Assembly: GCF_001311375.1 (NCBI RefSeq)
Contig: NZ_BBAS01000009.1
Coordinates: 1-48,220, forward strand
Direction of reading: 5' to 3'
Source of the DNA: Limosilactobacillus equigenerosi DSM 18793 = JCM 14505
GTDB taxonomy: Bacteria; Bacillota; Bacilli; Lactobacillales; Lactobacillaceae
Length of the DNA: 48,220 nt
Part shown: one piece after another, positions 1-8,682 of the stretch
How the letters are laid out: each line of letters starts with the position of its first letter
How positions within the stretch are numbered: the first letter of the stretch is position 1
The notes under the pieces: generated by a model
Told to the model about the DNA's origin: nothing
Database searches by the model: none
What the model saw: only the letters and a program-made list of their open reading frames with translations
Program-made: the position numbers and the translations under genes

Positions 1-19
1 AAATCAGAAATCTGATTTT
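1..19 (-). terminator. possible terminator of the AEC carrier gene
   Basis: Just past the stop of the carrier gene, AAATCAGA and TCTGATTT form an 8-bp stem with a very short loop. The window ends before any downstream T-run can be seen, so this is only a likely terminator. Confidence 0.35.
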
Positions 20-33
20 AGGAGTCTTTTTAT

Positions 34-1010
34 CTAAAATGTTGTAATTAACCACATTAAAATTGGAACTACTATAATAAACAATGTTGAAGTTGACACT
101 ACAATATCCGTTGCAAACTTAACATCTCCGTGATATTGATCAGCTAAAATTGGGAGAACAGCAAAAGCTGGTGTTGCTGCTTGAACAACTAAAGTATGTT
201 TAAACATTGGAACCATATTTACTCCAAAATGTGCTCCAATTGCGATAATCAATAACATTATTGCTGGTGCTACAATAAACCGCCCCAACAACACAATAAT
301 ATTATCACGACCAAAGCTTATATTCTTAATTCCAAAATTACGCAACATAATTCCAATATAAATCAAAGACAATGGAGTTACCATGCCACCGATATCTTTA
401 AGGGTTGTAATAATAAACGTCGGTAATTGAGCGTCAGCATGAGCCAAAATGCTAAAAATGGCAAGGCAACAATGAATCCCCAAATTGGTGCAGGTAACAT
501 ATGTCTCCAACTAATTTTAACTTTATTCTTTCCATCTCTAATTTTGGGATCATCAGCTGCAATTGTCCAAACAGTAAACGTCCATAGTATGATGGTGTTA
601 ACTATATAATAAACTATTAGATAAGGCAAAGAAACTGCACCAAACAATGCTACATTTAGTGGCATTCCAATAAAAACTGTATTTGTAATGTTTATTCCTG
701 CCATCATGATTGCCTTTCTACCATGTGGAACATGTAAAAAGGTCACAACAACAAAACTAATTAAATAACCTATGAATATTGATAAAATAGTATATATAAT
801 TCCTGAAGATAAACTAACCACATCGACTAATTTAAATCTTGATAGCATTGAATAAAAAATGGCACACGGTAATGCTACCTTCATAATTATGTCAGATAAG
901 GAACTTGAAAATTTATCATTAAACCATCCCAAACCCTGACAAAAATACCCAATTGCCATCATAATCATAATCGACAATACACTTTGAATTGAGGTCCAAA
1001 AAATACTCAT
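34..1010 (-). CDS. AEC (auxin efflux carrier) family transporter, malate-permease-like, frameshifted
   Basis: Membrane carrier of the AEC family, which in lactic acid bacteria includes malate permeases of malolactic loci; the substrate here is inferred only. The first part (1010 to about 450) begins MSIFWTSIQSVLSIM and holds about five to six hydrophobic segments. The second part (about 460 to 34) continues in another frame with FGRDNIIVLLGRFIVAPAIM and QAATPAFAVLPILA, typical of the second half of the fold. Joined length is about 324 residues, normal for the family. The break lies in TTTT/TTTTT runs at 446-458: one base restores FSILAHADAQLP. The start has AAGGTGA upstream. It is a single gene, with no malolactic enzyme or LysR regulator visible beside it in the window. 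Confidence 0.8.
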
Positions 1011-1034
1011 AAAATCACCTTCCCATCTCCATTC

Positions 1035-1085
1035 ATTATATTACAATTTTAACTCTGTTATAATTAAATTATTTACAATTGTAAA
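1035..1085 (-). promoter_or_regulatory. candidate promoter and palindromic operator of the AEC carrier
   Basis: On the minus strand TATAAT (1040-1035) precedes the carrier start by about 25 nt. A perfect 14-bp palindrome TTTACAATTGTAAA sits at 1072-1085, embedded in a longer imperfect dyad. Half-site-like TTACAATT copies recur at 1041-1048 and, inverted, near 1112-1119. The T-N11-A geometry resembles LysR-type operators, which commonly control organic acid permeases; the regulator itself is not in the window. Confidence 0.4.
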
Positions 1086-1170
1086 ATAATCCATATCAAA
1101 ACCATTTCCCAAATTGTAAATTTAGTTGTCTATACATCAACATTTTCCTGACTAATAAATAGAAAAAAAT

Positions 1171-1374
1171 GGAAAGTGACAATAGCTACTTTAAAATTTA
1201 CTTTTATAATATCCGTCAAGCGTTAGCAAACTAAACTTTAAATTTTAGTCCATCATCACACCCTCAACAAGCAAAAATAGGTTCACAGCGTTCGATTTCT
1301 CGACGTTGTGAACCTATTTACATACTACACTATTCAACTTTTAAAGAAGTTAACTGACCTATGTTACAACCTCT
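1171..1374. repeat. dispersed ~200-bp intergenic repeat, copy 1
   Basis: The same element occurs at 19328-19524. Both begin with a GTGACA-type end and finish with an inverted version of it, giving imperfect terminal inverted repeats. Both hold an A/T-rich hairpin (ACTAAA with TTTAGT) and then a long central hairpin (here 1275-1319). The stem sequences differ between copies but pairing is kept (GGTTCAC/GTGAACC here, GGGCTCGC/GCGAGCCC in copy 2). It is non-coding and MITE-like or RNA-like. Nothing else is seen in the 1011-1423 gap apart from this and the carrier promoter. Confidence 0.7.
1275..1319 (-). terminator. long hairpin in repeat copy 1, probable terminator of the organic acid operon
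   Basis: Arms 1275-1291 and 1303-1319 pair over 17 bp with a single G-U wobble. On the minus strand the stem is followed by ATTTTTGC. It lies about 105 bases past the stop of the dicarboxylate carrier gene, with no closer hairpin, so it probably ends that transcript as well as being the core of the repeat. Confidence 0.5.
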
Positions 1375-1423
1375 TTATCTCAGTGCTTACCATCAAAATT
1401 ATACAAAGTACTTTTAATTATTA

Positions 1424-2888
1424 TTACCACATACCGATGATGTGCATCCAAAGTGGTCCAACTAAAGCAAAGATTACTAAGTAAACCAACCCCAAGATGA
1501 AGTTGTACTTCCACCATTCGCCTTGCGTTACGTAACCCGTTGAAGCCAGGATTGAAGCTGGCCCGTTAGCGTAGTGCGTCGTGGAAGCCATCAAGGCACT
1601 GATAATTGCTAACGTCATGGCAGCCAAGGCAATTGGGGCCCCAGCTGAAACGGCTACCGTTAAGAATGGTAAGTAAAGCGCCGTTACGTGAGCCGTCCCA
1701 CTAGCAAAGAAGTAGTGACTGTAGAACATTACCAAGGCTAAGACAACCAAGATAATTTGCCAGCTAACACCGTGCAAGCTCGTTGAAACTAACTTCGCAA
1801 ACCAGGCAATAAAGCCGTATTCCGTTAACTTTCCAGCCATGAAAACTAAGATGGAAAGCCAGATCAAGATGTTCCAAGCACCAGATTCATTTAAGATATC
1901 CTTAACCTTAAGCACCCCAGTAATCAAGAGGATTGCGACGGCTAAGAAAGCCACAAAAGAAGCTTCAAATTGTGTGGCTTTGATAAATCCAGCTAAGACC
2001 CACATCACGATTGCCATGACGAAGACAGCCGCCATGATCTTTTCGGGAAGTGACATCTTACCCATCGCCGTTAACTTTTCATCCGCCCACGTCTTGGCAT
2101 TTGGCGTTTCCTTAATTTCAGGTGGGAAGATTTTGTAAATAATAAATGGAATTACAACGGCAAAGATAGCAGCTGGAAGTAAGGCGGCTAAGAACCAACC
2201 AACCCAAGTGATTTGGTAACCAGCTTTAGCGGCCATTGCTTGTGCCACGATGTTAGGCGCTGCCCCAGTTACAAAGAGGGCCGTTGAAATCGTGTTGGCA
2301 TGGAAGGCCAAGAAGTCTAAGAAGGCCCCGATTTTCTTCCGTGAGTCATCGTTAGGATTAGAATCGTAACTTTCTGAAATTGATTCCACGATTGGCCAAA
2401 CAACCCCACCAGTCCGGGCACTGTTAGATGGAATCAAACCACCTAAGATTAATTCCAAACCAGTAATCGCATAACCAACCCCCAGTGACTTCTTACCAAA
2501 CCGCTTAATCATGTTGTAGGCAATCCGTTGACCTAAACCAGTCTTCGTGATTCCTGCAGCCATGATAAAGGCCATGGCGATTAACCAAGAAGCTGAGTTA
2601 CTGAAGGCACTTAAAATCCCCGTATCAGTAACAACCCCTTTGGCATTTTCCACGTCCTTAACTGGTGAAAGGCCAAGTAAAACTAAGACCACTAACCAGT
2701 TAACGTCGTCCCGGCAATTGGTAATGGCTTCGTGATACAACCAATAATCGTGGCTACGAAGACCGCGAACGTTTGCCAAGCAATCGCTGATAAACCTTCC
2801 GGCCGGATTGGTGTACATAACCACATTACCAACCAACAATAATGGGCCAAATAAACCCTTTGTAATTAACTTTTTCTAATGACTTCAT
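1424..2888 (-). CDS. DASS-family dicarboxylate (malate/succinate/citrate) transporter, frameshifted near the N-terminus
   Basis: Divalent anion:Na+ symporter or antiporter family membrane protein (CitT/SdcS type), last gene of the fumC operon; likely exchanges or imports malate, fumarate, succinate or citrate. The long intact part contains GGLIPSNSARTGGVVWP, SNSASW and TALFVTGAAPN, matching the conserved Ser-Asn-Thr motifs of the family, with about 11 membrane segments. The true start is ATG at 2888: MKSLEKVNYKGFIWPIIVG in one frame, then GLSAIAWQTFAVFVATIIG in a second, then LVVLVLLGLSPVKD in the third. Two shifts near 2835 and 2690 are therefore needed to give about 488 residues. The nearest strong Shine-Dalgarno (GGGGGAG) is about 25 nt from this ATG, with a small hairpin (GCAAGT/ACTTGC) between them. 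Confidence 0.85.
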
Positions 2889-2922
2889 GTTCAGTCTTGT
2901 GCAAGTTTGCTACTTGCTCCCC

Positions 2923-3849
2923 CTATTCAATACTGTCGATAACTTCTTGCATTTGTGCGGCTGAATGACGCATCTTTTCTAATTCACGATTAGATAATTC
3001 CGTTTCGATCACTTGCGCAACCCCCGTTGAATTCAAGACGGCCGGCGTCCCTAAGTAGAGATCACTAACGCCGTATTGACCCGTTAATGGCGCTGAAACC
3101 ACCATCATCTTGTAGTTGTTTTCTAAGATCGCGCGTACAATCGTCGCTAACCCATAAGCAACCCCGTAGAACGTAGCCCCTTTATTACCGATGATCTTAC
3201 CACCACGACCACGAACTTCAGCTTCGATTTGCGCTTGTAAGTCCGCTGAAATTTCAACTTCATCTAATAAGCGCTTCCCATTGACCTTAGCTTCATCAAA
3301 GTTAACAAATGACGTATCCCCGTGTTCACCAAGGACTAAGGCGTCTAATTCACTTGGCTTGTAGCCAAAGTGGTCACCTAAGATGATGTTTAAACGCGCC
3401 TTATCTAAGAACGTCCCCGTTCCAATTACTCGTTCCTTGGGGAAACCAGAAATCTTTTGCGTCATCGTTGTTAAGATATCAACTGGATTAGCTGATACCA
3501 CGAAGATGCCGTTAAAGCCACTGGCCACCACTGGTTCGACAATGGAACGTAAGATCTTCACGTTCTTGTTAACCAGATCCAACCGCGTTTCGCCTGGTTT
3601 CCGAGGCACCCCGGCCGTAATAACCACAATCCCGGCATCCGCTGCATCGGAGTAATCCCCAATCCGGATCGTAACGTCAGACGTCAAGGGAGTGATATCT
3701 TGTAAGTCCCACACATCCCCTTGGGAACGTTCTTTGTTTAAATCAACAATCACTAATTCTTCGACGGTCTTAACCGTTTGAATTAATGAGTAAGCAAATG
3801 ATGACCCAACGGCCCCATCACCTACTAAAACCACTTTCCGATTCTTCAT
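2923..3849 (-). CDS. NAD-dependent L-2-hydroxyacid dehydrogenase (LDH/MDH family), probably malate dehydrogenase
   Basis: Intact 308-residue cytosolic enzyme of the L-lactate/malate dehydrogenase family. The NAD-binding GDGAVG is at residues 10-15, and D149, R152 and H176 (in GEHGDT) match the catalytic Asp, Arg and His. The substrate loop reads VPRKPGETR: residue 83 is Arg at the place where lactate dehydrogenases carry Gln (position 102 in standard LDH numbering). That Gln-to-Arg change is the classic switch to oxaloacetate/malate. The gene sits between fumarate reductase (14 nt upstream) and a dicarboxylate carrier, downstream of fumarase, which fits conversion of oxaloacetate to malate. 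By overall similarity it would normally be annotated L-lactate dehydrogenase; family membership is certain, substrate is inference. Confidence 0.9.
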   Translation of the reverse strand: MKNRKVVLVGDGAVGSSFAYSLIQTVKTVEELVIVDLNKERSQGDVWDLQDITPLTSDVTIRIGDYSDAADAGIVVITAGVPRKPGETRLDLVNKNVKILRSIVEPVVASGFNGIFVVSANPVDILTTMTQKISGFPKERVIGTGTFLDKARLNIILGDHFGYKPSELDALVLGEHGDTSFVNFDEAKVNGKRLLDEVEISADLQAQIEAEVRGRGGKIIGNKGATFYGVAYGLATIVRAILENNYKMMVVSAPLTGQYGVSDLYLGTPAVLNSTGVAQVIETELSNRELEKMRHSAAQMQEVIDSIE

Positions 3850-3863
3850 TAGTGACCTTCTTT

Positions 3864-5255
3864 CTACTTCCGGTTCGCCCAGAGTGCAACTTGCATCCCA
3901 GCTTGGCGACCAAAGATGATGGTTTCCGCAATTGAGTTACCACCAACCCGGTTGTTACCGTGTAAACCACCGGCAACTTCACCAGCGGCGTAAAGTCCTT
4001 CAATCACATCCCCGTTACCATCGAGTACTTCCGTCTTGGAGTTGATGTGTAAACCACCCATTGTGTAGTGGATGGCTGGCGCGATGTGGATCGCGAAGAA
4101 GCCCGGCTTTTCAATTCCCCGGTCCATCCCCGTCGTCCGGTTAAATGCTTGGTCATCGTGGTTCTTAACCGCTGTGTTCCAAGTATCAACCGTTTCTTGC
4201 AACGTTGCTGGATCCATGTTTAACGTCTTGGCTAAATCTTCAACCGTGTCACCATGTTCAACTAAACCAGTCTTGTCGTAGAATTCAATGGCCTTGGCCC
4301 GATCACGGATCCCTTGGTCAAAGATTAAGTACGCACTGTGTTCTGGTAAAGCCGTAATGGCGTTGGAGACAATCTTCCGGGTATTCAATTCGTTAACGAA
4401 CCGTTGTCCTTGAGCGTTAACCAAAATGGCCCCTTCACCCCGAACGGCTTCCCCAATTAAGTACACGTGTGGGTTGTCTTGTTGCACCGTTGGGTGGACT
4501 TGAATTAAGTCCATTTGCATTAATTCCGCCCCAATGGCTTCAGCTAATTCTAACCCATCACCAGTGGCCCCTGGTTGGTTCGTCGTCTTGTAGTCAACGA
4601 GGTCGGGACGGTAACGCTTCATGTATTCCTTAGAAGCCCCAAAACCACCAGTTGCTAGGATCACGGCCTTGGCACTAATCGTCTTCGCGGTCCCGTTAGC
4701 ATCAACTTCAACCCCGGCCACTTGACCGTCCGCGTTCTTAACCAACTTCGTCACCTTCGTTTGGTTGAAGACCGGAATGTTTTGTTGGGCAACAACGTTC
4801 AAGAGGCTCTTCACTAAGAAACCACCAATTGGCGCCATTGAAGCTGGCCGGTGCGTCCGTTTCTTGGACATCCCACCAGTCACCGTAATGTCATCTAACT
4901 TGATCCCGTGTTCAGCTAACCAGCTAATGGCTGGTGCTGAATGGTAAACAAAGTAACCTAACATATCCTTGTCGTTTAACTTCCCACCGTCTTTGTAAGT
5001 TTCGCGGTAGAATTCAGCGACATTGTCGATAACCCCATTCTTTAATTGAACCGTCGTTTCGGCGGCGTTCATCCCAGATGAGGCTCGGTTCGTGTTCCCA
5101 CCAAGTTCTTCATTCTTTTCCAATACGGCAACCTTTAAACCTAATTCATTGGCTTGAATTGCCGCAGACAAACCAGTCCCACCAGAACCAACGATAATTG
5201 CATCATATTGGTCGGCTAATTGACTAACTGGCGTCGTTTGAAATGCGTTTGCCAT
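3864..5255 (-). CDS. flavin-dependent fumarate reductase (flavocytochrome c flavin subunit type)
   Basis: Intact 463-residue soluble flavoprotein reducing fumarate to succinate as an electron sink. The FAD-binding IIVGSGGTGLSAA lies near residues 20-32, followed by EKNEELGGNTNRASSGMNAA. The C-terminal active site shows HYTMGG (H396) and GLHGNNRVGGNS (R436), equivalent to the substrate-binding His and catalytic Arg of the family. There is no heme domain, no signal peptide and no FMN-binding (ApbE target) domain, so it is a cytosolic form. ATG at 5255 follows AGGAGG by 6 nt and begins 9 nt after fumC; its stop overlaps the ribosome site of the dehydrogenase gene. Succinate dehydrogenase and aspartate oxidase are unlikely given the length and motifs. 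Confidence 0.9.
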   Translation of the reverse strand: MANAFQTTPVSQLADQYDAIIVGSGGTGLSAAIQANELGLKVAVLEKNEELGGNTNRASSGMNAAETTVQLKNGVIDNVAEFYRETYKDGGKLNDKDMLGYFVYHSAPAISWLAEHGIKLDDITVTGGMSKKRTHRPASMAPIGGFLVKSLLNVVAQQNIPVFNQTKVTKLVKNADGQVAGVEVDANGTAKTISAKAVILATGGFGASKEYMKRYRPDLVDYKTTNQPGATGDGLELAEAIGAELMQMDLIQVHPTVQQDNPHVYLIGEAVRGEGAILVNAQGQRFVNELNTRKIVSNAITALPEHSAYLIFDQGIRDRAKAIEFYDKTGLVEHGDTVEDLAKTLNMDPATLQETVDTWNTAVKNHDDQAFNRTTGMDRGIEKPGFFAIHIAPAIHYTMGGLHINSKTEVLDGNGDVIEGLYAAGEVAGGLHGNNRVGGNSIAETIIFGRQAGMQVALWANRK

Positions 5256-5264
5256 TCGTTCCTC

Positions 5265-6653
5265 CTAGTTTTCACGATCGATGTTCGTCATCTTCGTGTA
5301 ATCCATCCATTCGTTGTATTGTTCTTCTGTCACCTTACCAGACTTCAAAGCCGCTTCCTTTAAAGTCGTACCTTCACGGTCAGCCGTTTGAGCAATCACC
5401 GCACTATCGTGGTAACCGATGTGTGGAGAAAGGGCCGTTACCGTCATCAATGAGTTATCAAGTAATTCGGCCATCCGTTCTTCGTTGACCGTTAAGCCAT
5501 GAATCATCTTGTCCGCAAAACCAGTCATCGTTCCAGCTAAGAGATCTGCTGATTCTAAGAAGGCATCGATTAAGACTGGCTTGTAAACGTTCATTTCGAA
5601 GTTACCTTGAGATGAAGCCATCGTTACTACCGTGTCGTTACCAAAGACCCGAATAGCGGCCATCGTAAGGGCTTCAGCTTGCGTTGGGTTAACCTTCCCT
5701 GGCATGATTGATGAACCTGGTTCGTTAGCTGGAATGTTTAATTCACCGTAACCACCACGAGGACCAGAAGCTAAGAACCGAATGTCTTGCGCAATCTTGA
5801 AGACATCAGCAGCTAAGGACTTGAAGGCCCCGTGCATCACGTCTAAACCAGAGTGGTGTGATAAACCGTAGAACTTGTTGGACTTAGCCGTAAATTCATG
5901 ACCGTAAACAGCTGAAACCTTGTCAGCAATCATTTCAGGCATCCCTGGCGCGGCGTTTAATCCAGTCCCAACGGCCGTACCACCGATCGCTAATTCTAAT
6001 AACGTTGGTTGAAGTTGCTTCATGTAGTCAAGGTCGTGTTCTAAGGCAGCCACGTAACCGGAGATTTCTTGTCCGAACGTTAATGGCGTTGCATCTTGTA
6101 AGTGCGTCCGCCCAACCTTAACTGTCCGCCAGTACTTGTCTTGCTTAACCTTTAATTCATCGATTAAGTGTTGCGTAGCAGCTTCTAACTTAACAACGGC
6201 ATCGACAGCGGCCATGTTCATCGCCGTTGGGTACGTGTCGTTAGAACTTTGACCCATGTTGACGTGGTCGTTTGGTAACACTTCGACGTCAGGGTTAATT
6301 TCCTTGGCCTTGTGGGCAACGACTTCGTTCGTGTTCATGTTCGTTTGCGTCCCTGAACCCGTTTGGTAAACCTTTAATGGGAAGTCCTTGCGTAATTCTT
6401 CATCGTCTAAAGCAAGTAAGCTGTCAATGGCTTCGATGATTAAGTTCCCACGGGCATCATCAATTTGACCAAGTTCAAGGTTGGCTTGCGCAGCCGCCTT
6501 CTTAATGTTCAATAATGCACGAATCACTGCCAATGGCATGTATTGACCAGTTGGGAAGTTGTTCCGAGAACGTTCCGTTTGAGGTCCCCATAATGCATCT
6601 GCTGGGATCTTAACTGGACCTAATGTATCTTCTTCAGTACGATATTCAACCAT
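5265..6653 (-). CDS. fumC: class II fumarate hydratase
   Basis: Intact 462-residue homotetrameric fumarase interconverting malate and fumarate, first gene of the operon with fumarate reductase, dehydrogenase and carrier. It shows the superfamily signature GSSIMPGKVNP with the catalytic Ser, GRTHLQDATP with the catalytic His region, and TGSGTQTNMNTNEV. The open frame extends to a TTG at 6668, but GGAGG lies inside that extension, so ATG at 6653 (MVEYRTEED) is the start. Aspartase is a close relative; the SGTQTNMN and GSSIMPGK context fits fumarase better. Confidence 0.93.
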   Translation of the reverse strand: MVEYRTEEDTLGPVKIPADALWGPQTERSRNNFPTGQYMPLAVIRALLNIKKAAAQANLELGQIDDARGNLIIEAIDSLLALDDEELRKDFPLKVYQTGSGTQTNMNTNEVVAHKAKEINPDVEVLPNDHVNMGQSSNDTYPTAMNMAAVDAVVKLEAATQHLIDELKVKQDKYWRTVKVGRTHLQDATPLTFGQEISGYVAALEHDLDYMKQLQPTLLELAIGGTAVGTGLNAAPGMPEMIADKVSAVYGHEFTAKSNKFYGLSHHSGLDVMHGAFKSLAADVFKIAQDIRFLASGPRGGYGELNIPANEPGSSIMPGKVNPTQAEALTMAAIRVFGNDTVVTMASSQGNFEMNVYKPVLIDAFLESADLLAGTMTGFADKMIHGLTVNEERMAELLDNSLMTVTALSPHIGYHDSAVIAQTADREGTTLKEAALKSGKVTEEQYNEWMDYTKMTNIDREN

Positions 6654-6668
6654 AATCTTATCCTCCAA

Positions 6669-6737
6669 TTCACACTTGTGAAATTCTGAACATCTTTTTA
6701 CATGTTTATCTTAACTTTTATTAGTTTATATTGTCAA
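6669..6737 (-). promoter_or_regulatory. promoter of the fumC operon with a downstream palindrome
   Basis: On the minus strand TTGACA (6737-6732) and TAAGAT (6713-6708) are separated by 18 bp. Between this promoter and the fumC ribosome site, TTCACA-CT-TGTGAA (6669-6682) forms a 6+6 bp dyad, well placed for a repressor roadblock. Confidence 0.65.
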
Positions 6738-6867
6738 AAACTTAATATTTATAAAATTCACTTATGATAACGGTTGTAGCGCGTCATTTCGCCGTTGAGT
6801 CGGTTTGATTGTACTTTTTTTCACAAAGTCGGGGCTTAAAATTTTTTTTAAATATTTTCTACACCAG

Positions 6868-6912
6868 TAAAAAACAGGGTCAGTCCGCCGTTTACAGCGT
6901 CCTGACCCTGTT
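6868..6912 (-). terminator. intrinsic terminator of ppiB
   Basis: AACAGGGTCAG (6873-6883) pairs with CTGACCCTGTT (6902-6912), 11 bp, and is followed on the minus strand by a run of T. It lies 17 bases past the ppiB stop. Confidence 0.85.
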
Positions 6913-6929
6913 ATCTTTAATAACGAAGA

Positions 6930-7513
6930 TTATTCACTAATTTCAATTGTATTGATGACCACATCTTCATTTGGGCGATCAGTCATATCCCGTTTGACAT
7001 TGCTGATGGCCACCGCGACATCAAGCCCCGCCTTAACTTGGCCAAAGACCGTGTGGTGGAAGTCCAACCATGGCGTCCCACCTTGTTGGTACTTTTCAAT
7101 CGCTTCTGCCGGGTAACCAGCCGCCTTCATTTGATCCATCATCATTGGGTTCACTTCAGTGTTTGTCACGATGAAGAATTGGCTCCCGTTCGTCCCTGGA
7201 CCAGCATTGGCCATTGAAAGTGCCCCGTTGAAGTTGAATAATTCTTCACTAAATTCATCTTCAAATGGGTGACCGTAAATACTTTCGCCACCAGCTCCCG
7301 TGCCGGTCGGATCGCCACCTTGGATCATGAATTCTGGAGTCACCCGGTGAAAAATCACCCCATCATAGTAACCTTGCTTAGCTAAGGTCGTGAAGTTTTC
7401 AACCGTTTTGGTGCTTGGTCAGGGAATAATTGAATTTCAATGTCCCCGTGGTTCGTCTTAATCGTTGCCACTGGCCCGTTGGCGTTGGCTAAATCAAGTT
7501 GTGGTAAAGTCAT
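6930..7513 (-). CDS. ppiB: peptidyl-prolyl cis-trans isomerase, cyclophilin type, frameshifted
   Basis: Cytosolic cyclophilin that speeds proline isomerisation during folding. The N-terminal part ([19 protein letters not shown], then [14 protein letters not shown]) is in one frame from ATG 7513, which has GGAGG upstream. The rest is in another frame: [20 protein letters not shown] (active-site Arg in FHRV and FMIQGGDP), then [21 protein letters not shown] and [10 protein letters not shown]. One A missing from the run at 7405-7408 (minus strand AAAAC) restores KTVENF. Joined length is about 194 residues, as expected for bacterial single-domain cyclophilins. It is monocistronic with its own terminator. 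Confidence 0.92.
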
Positions 7514-7554
7514 TTGCTTGCCTCCAATTATGTACTTAAATCATTCTTAGTTGA

Positions 7555-7622
7555 TTATAGCAAAAGCCACCCTATTTTCCACTCATATACATGGTCAAAA
7601 ATCCATTGTAAATTAATTTTCG
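7555..7622 (-). pseudogene. 3' fragment of a fourth copy of the small membrane protein family
   Basis: Immediately past paralog 3, the minus strand encodes KINLQWIFDHVYEWKIGW followed by LLL and a stop at 7555. KINLQWIF is the signature C-terminus of the two complete paralogs upstream. No matching N-terminal part exists here, so this is a leftover tail, probably from unequal recombination between tandem copies. Confidence 0.55.
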
Positions 7623-8129
7623 ATTAATTTAATTAACTGATTTTCAACTGCCATCTTTAAATTAAATATCCATTGCAAATTAATCTTAGGTCGATTATCT
7701 TCAATGAATGCTTCCCGAATCTTTAATAAAAAACTGATTAATTTAGTAGGAACTGGGTCACTAAAAGATTTGTCAATTTTTCCATAATTATCAAAATCAA
7801 GCAATCGGGTATTTGTACTATCAGTTTTTTATTATTTGGATAATATAATACCTCTCCCGGACCGACTACAACTTCATCTCCTCGCTTAATCACATTTTTT
7901 TGGACAATCATGCTTTCTACTTCACCTAACAAATCATCGTTATACTCAAAGTGATATCCCGGTAATGTAACTCGATCAAACCCACTTAGACTGTTTACAT
8001 ATTTGAACGTCCCATTATGCTTATCATAAGTTGCCACATAGTAAAAAAATAATGTTCCAAATTATAATGAACATATCCAACAATACCACCGATAACCAAT
8101 ACAATAATTAATATTCTTCGCTTCATCAT
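7613..8129 (-). CDS. small membrane-anchored protein of a local paralogous family, copy 3, frameshifted twice
   Basis: Function unknown. It starts MMKRRILIIVLVIGGIVGYVH (one N-terminal membrane segment), nearly identical to copy 2, with the same upstream region (the shared block that includes CTCCGTCGGATTAACAAC). The reading shifts once at the 7-base T-run near 8042-8048; one extra base restores FFYYVATYDKHNGTFKYV. It shifts again near 7800, where the next segment LLDFDNYGKIDKSF continues in a new frame. Shared motifs are VTLPGYHFE, NVIKRGDEVVV, LYYPN and the terminal RPKINLQWIF. Joined length is about 170 residues. The topology suggests a cytoplasmic N-terminus and an extracellular domain. 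Confidence 0.65.
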
Positions 8130-8158
8130 TATTTTCTCCGTCGGATTAACAACTAACT

Positions 8159-8644
8159 CTAGCTTTTCAACATCCACCAATAAACACTGGTGAAAATCCA
8201 CTGTAAATTGATTTTAGGTTGGTCAGCTCGTCTGAAATCGTCTCTGACTTTAACTAGTAATTGCTTTAACTTAGGGTGGAGCTTTTCTCCTTTCTCCGCT
8301 CTTCCGGTATCATTAAATTCAATGTAATAATTTCCGCCTTCTTTTTCATTGGGATAATAATTTACATCTACAGGCTCAAGTACCGCTAAATCACCGGCCT
8401 TAATTACGTTACGAACGTAAATATAATTATCGGTTTCACCTAACAATTCATTCCGAGACTCAATATGATATCCCTGCAACCTGACTTCGTTAAATCCACC
8501 TAATCCTCTAAGATAATTAAACGTTCCATGACGGACATCATAAGTTGTAATGTAATAAAAGAAATAATGTTCTAAATTATAATGAACATATCCAACAATG
8601 CCACCGATAAACAATAAAATGATTAGTATTTTTCGTTTCATCAT
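8159..8644 (-). CDS. small membrane-anchored protein of a local paralogous family, copy 2
   Basis: Intact 161-residue protein of unknown function. Residues 5-20 form one membrane segment (KILIILLFIGGIVGYVHY), followed by an extracytoplasmic domain with the family pattern YDVRHGTFNYLRGLGGF, VRLQGYHIE, VIKAGDLAVL, VNYYPN and the C-terminal QPKINLQWIF. A GGAG site lies 8-10 bases before the paired ATGs. Its 26-base upstream region is repeated before copy 3, showing recent tandem duplication. It lies in one minus-strand cluster after the large surface protein, so a role linked to that protein is likely but unproven; arrays of this kind are typical of immunity-type or accessory proteins. Confidence 0.7.
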   Translation of the reverse strand: MMKRKILIILLFIGGIVGYVHYNLEHYFFYYITTYDVRHGTFNYLRGLGGFNEVRLQGYHIESRNELLGETDNYIYVRNVIKAGDLAVLEPVDVNYYPNEKEGGNYYIEFNDTGRAEKGEKLHPKLKQLLVKVRDDFRRADQPKINLQWIFTSVYWWMLKS

Positions 8645-8682
8645 AATTTTCTCCGTCGGATTAACAACTAACCTAACCTTCT

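Noticed and set aside
1424-2839. DASS carrier starting at 2839 as drawn by the longest open frame
   Set aside because: That start gives a nonsense N-terminus; two other frames encode the expected family N-terminus from ATG 2888.
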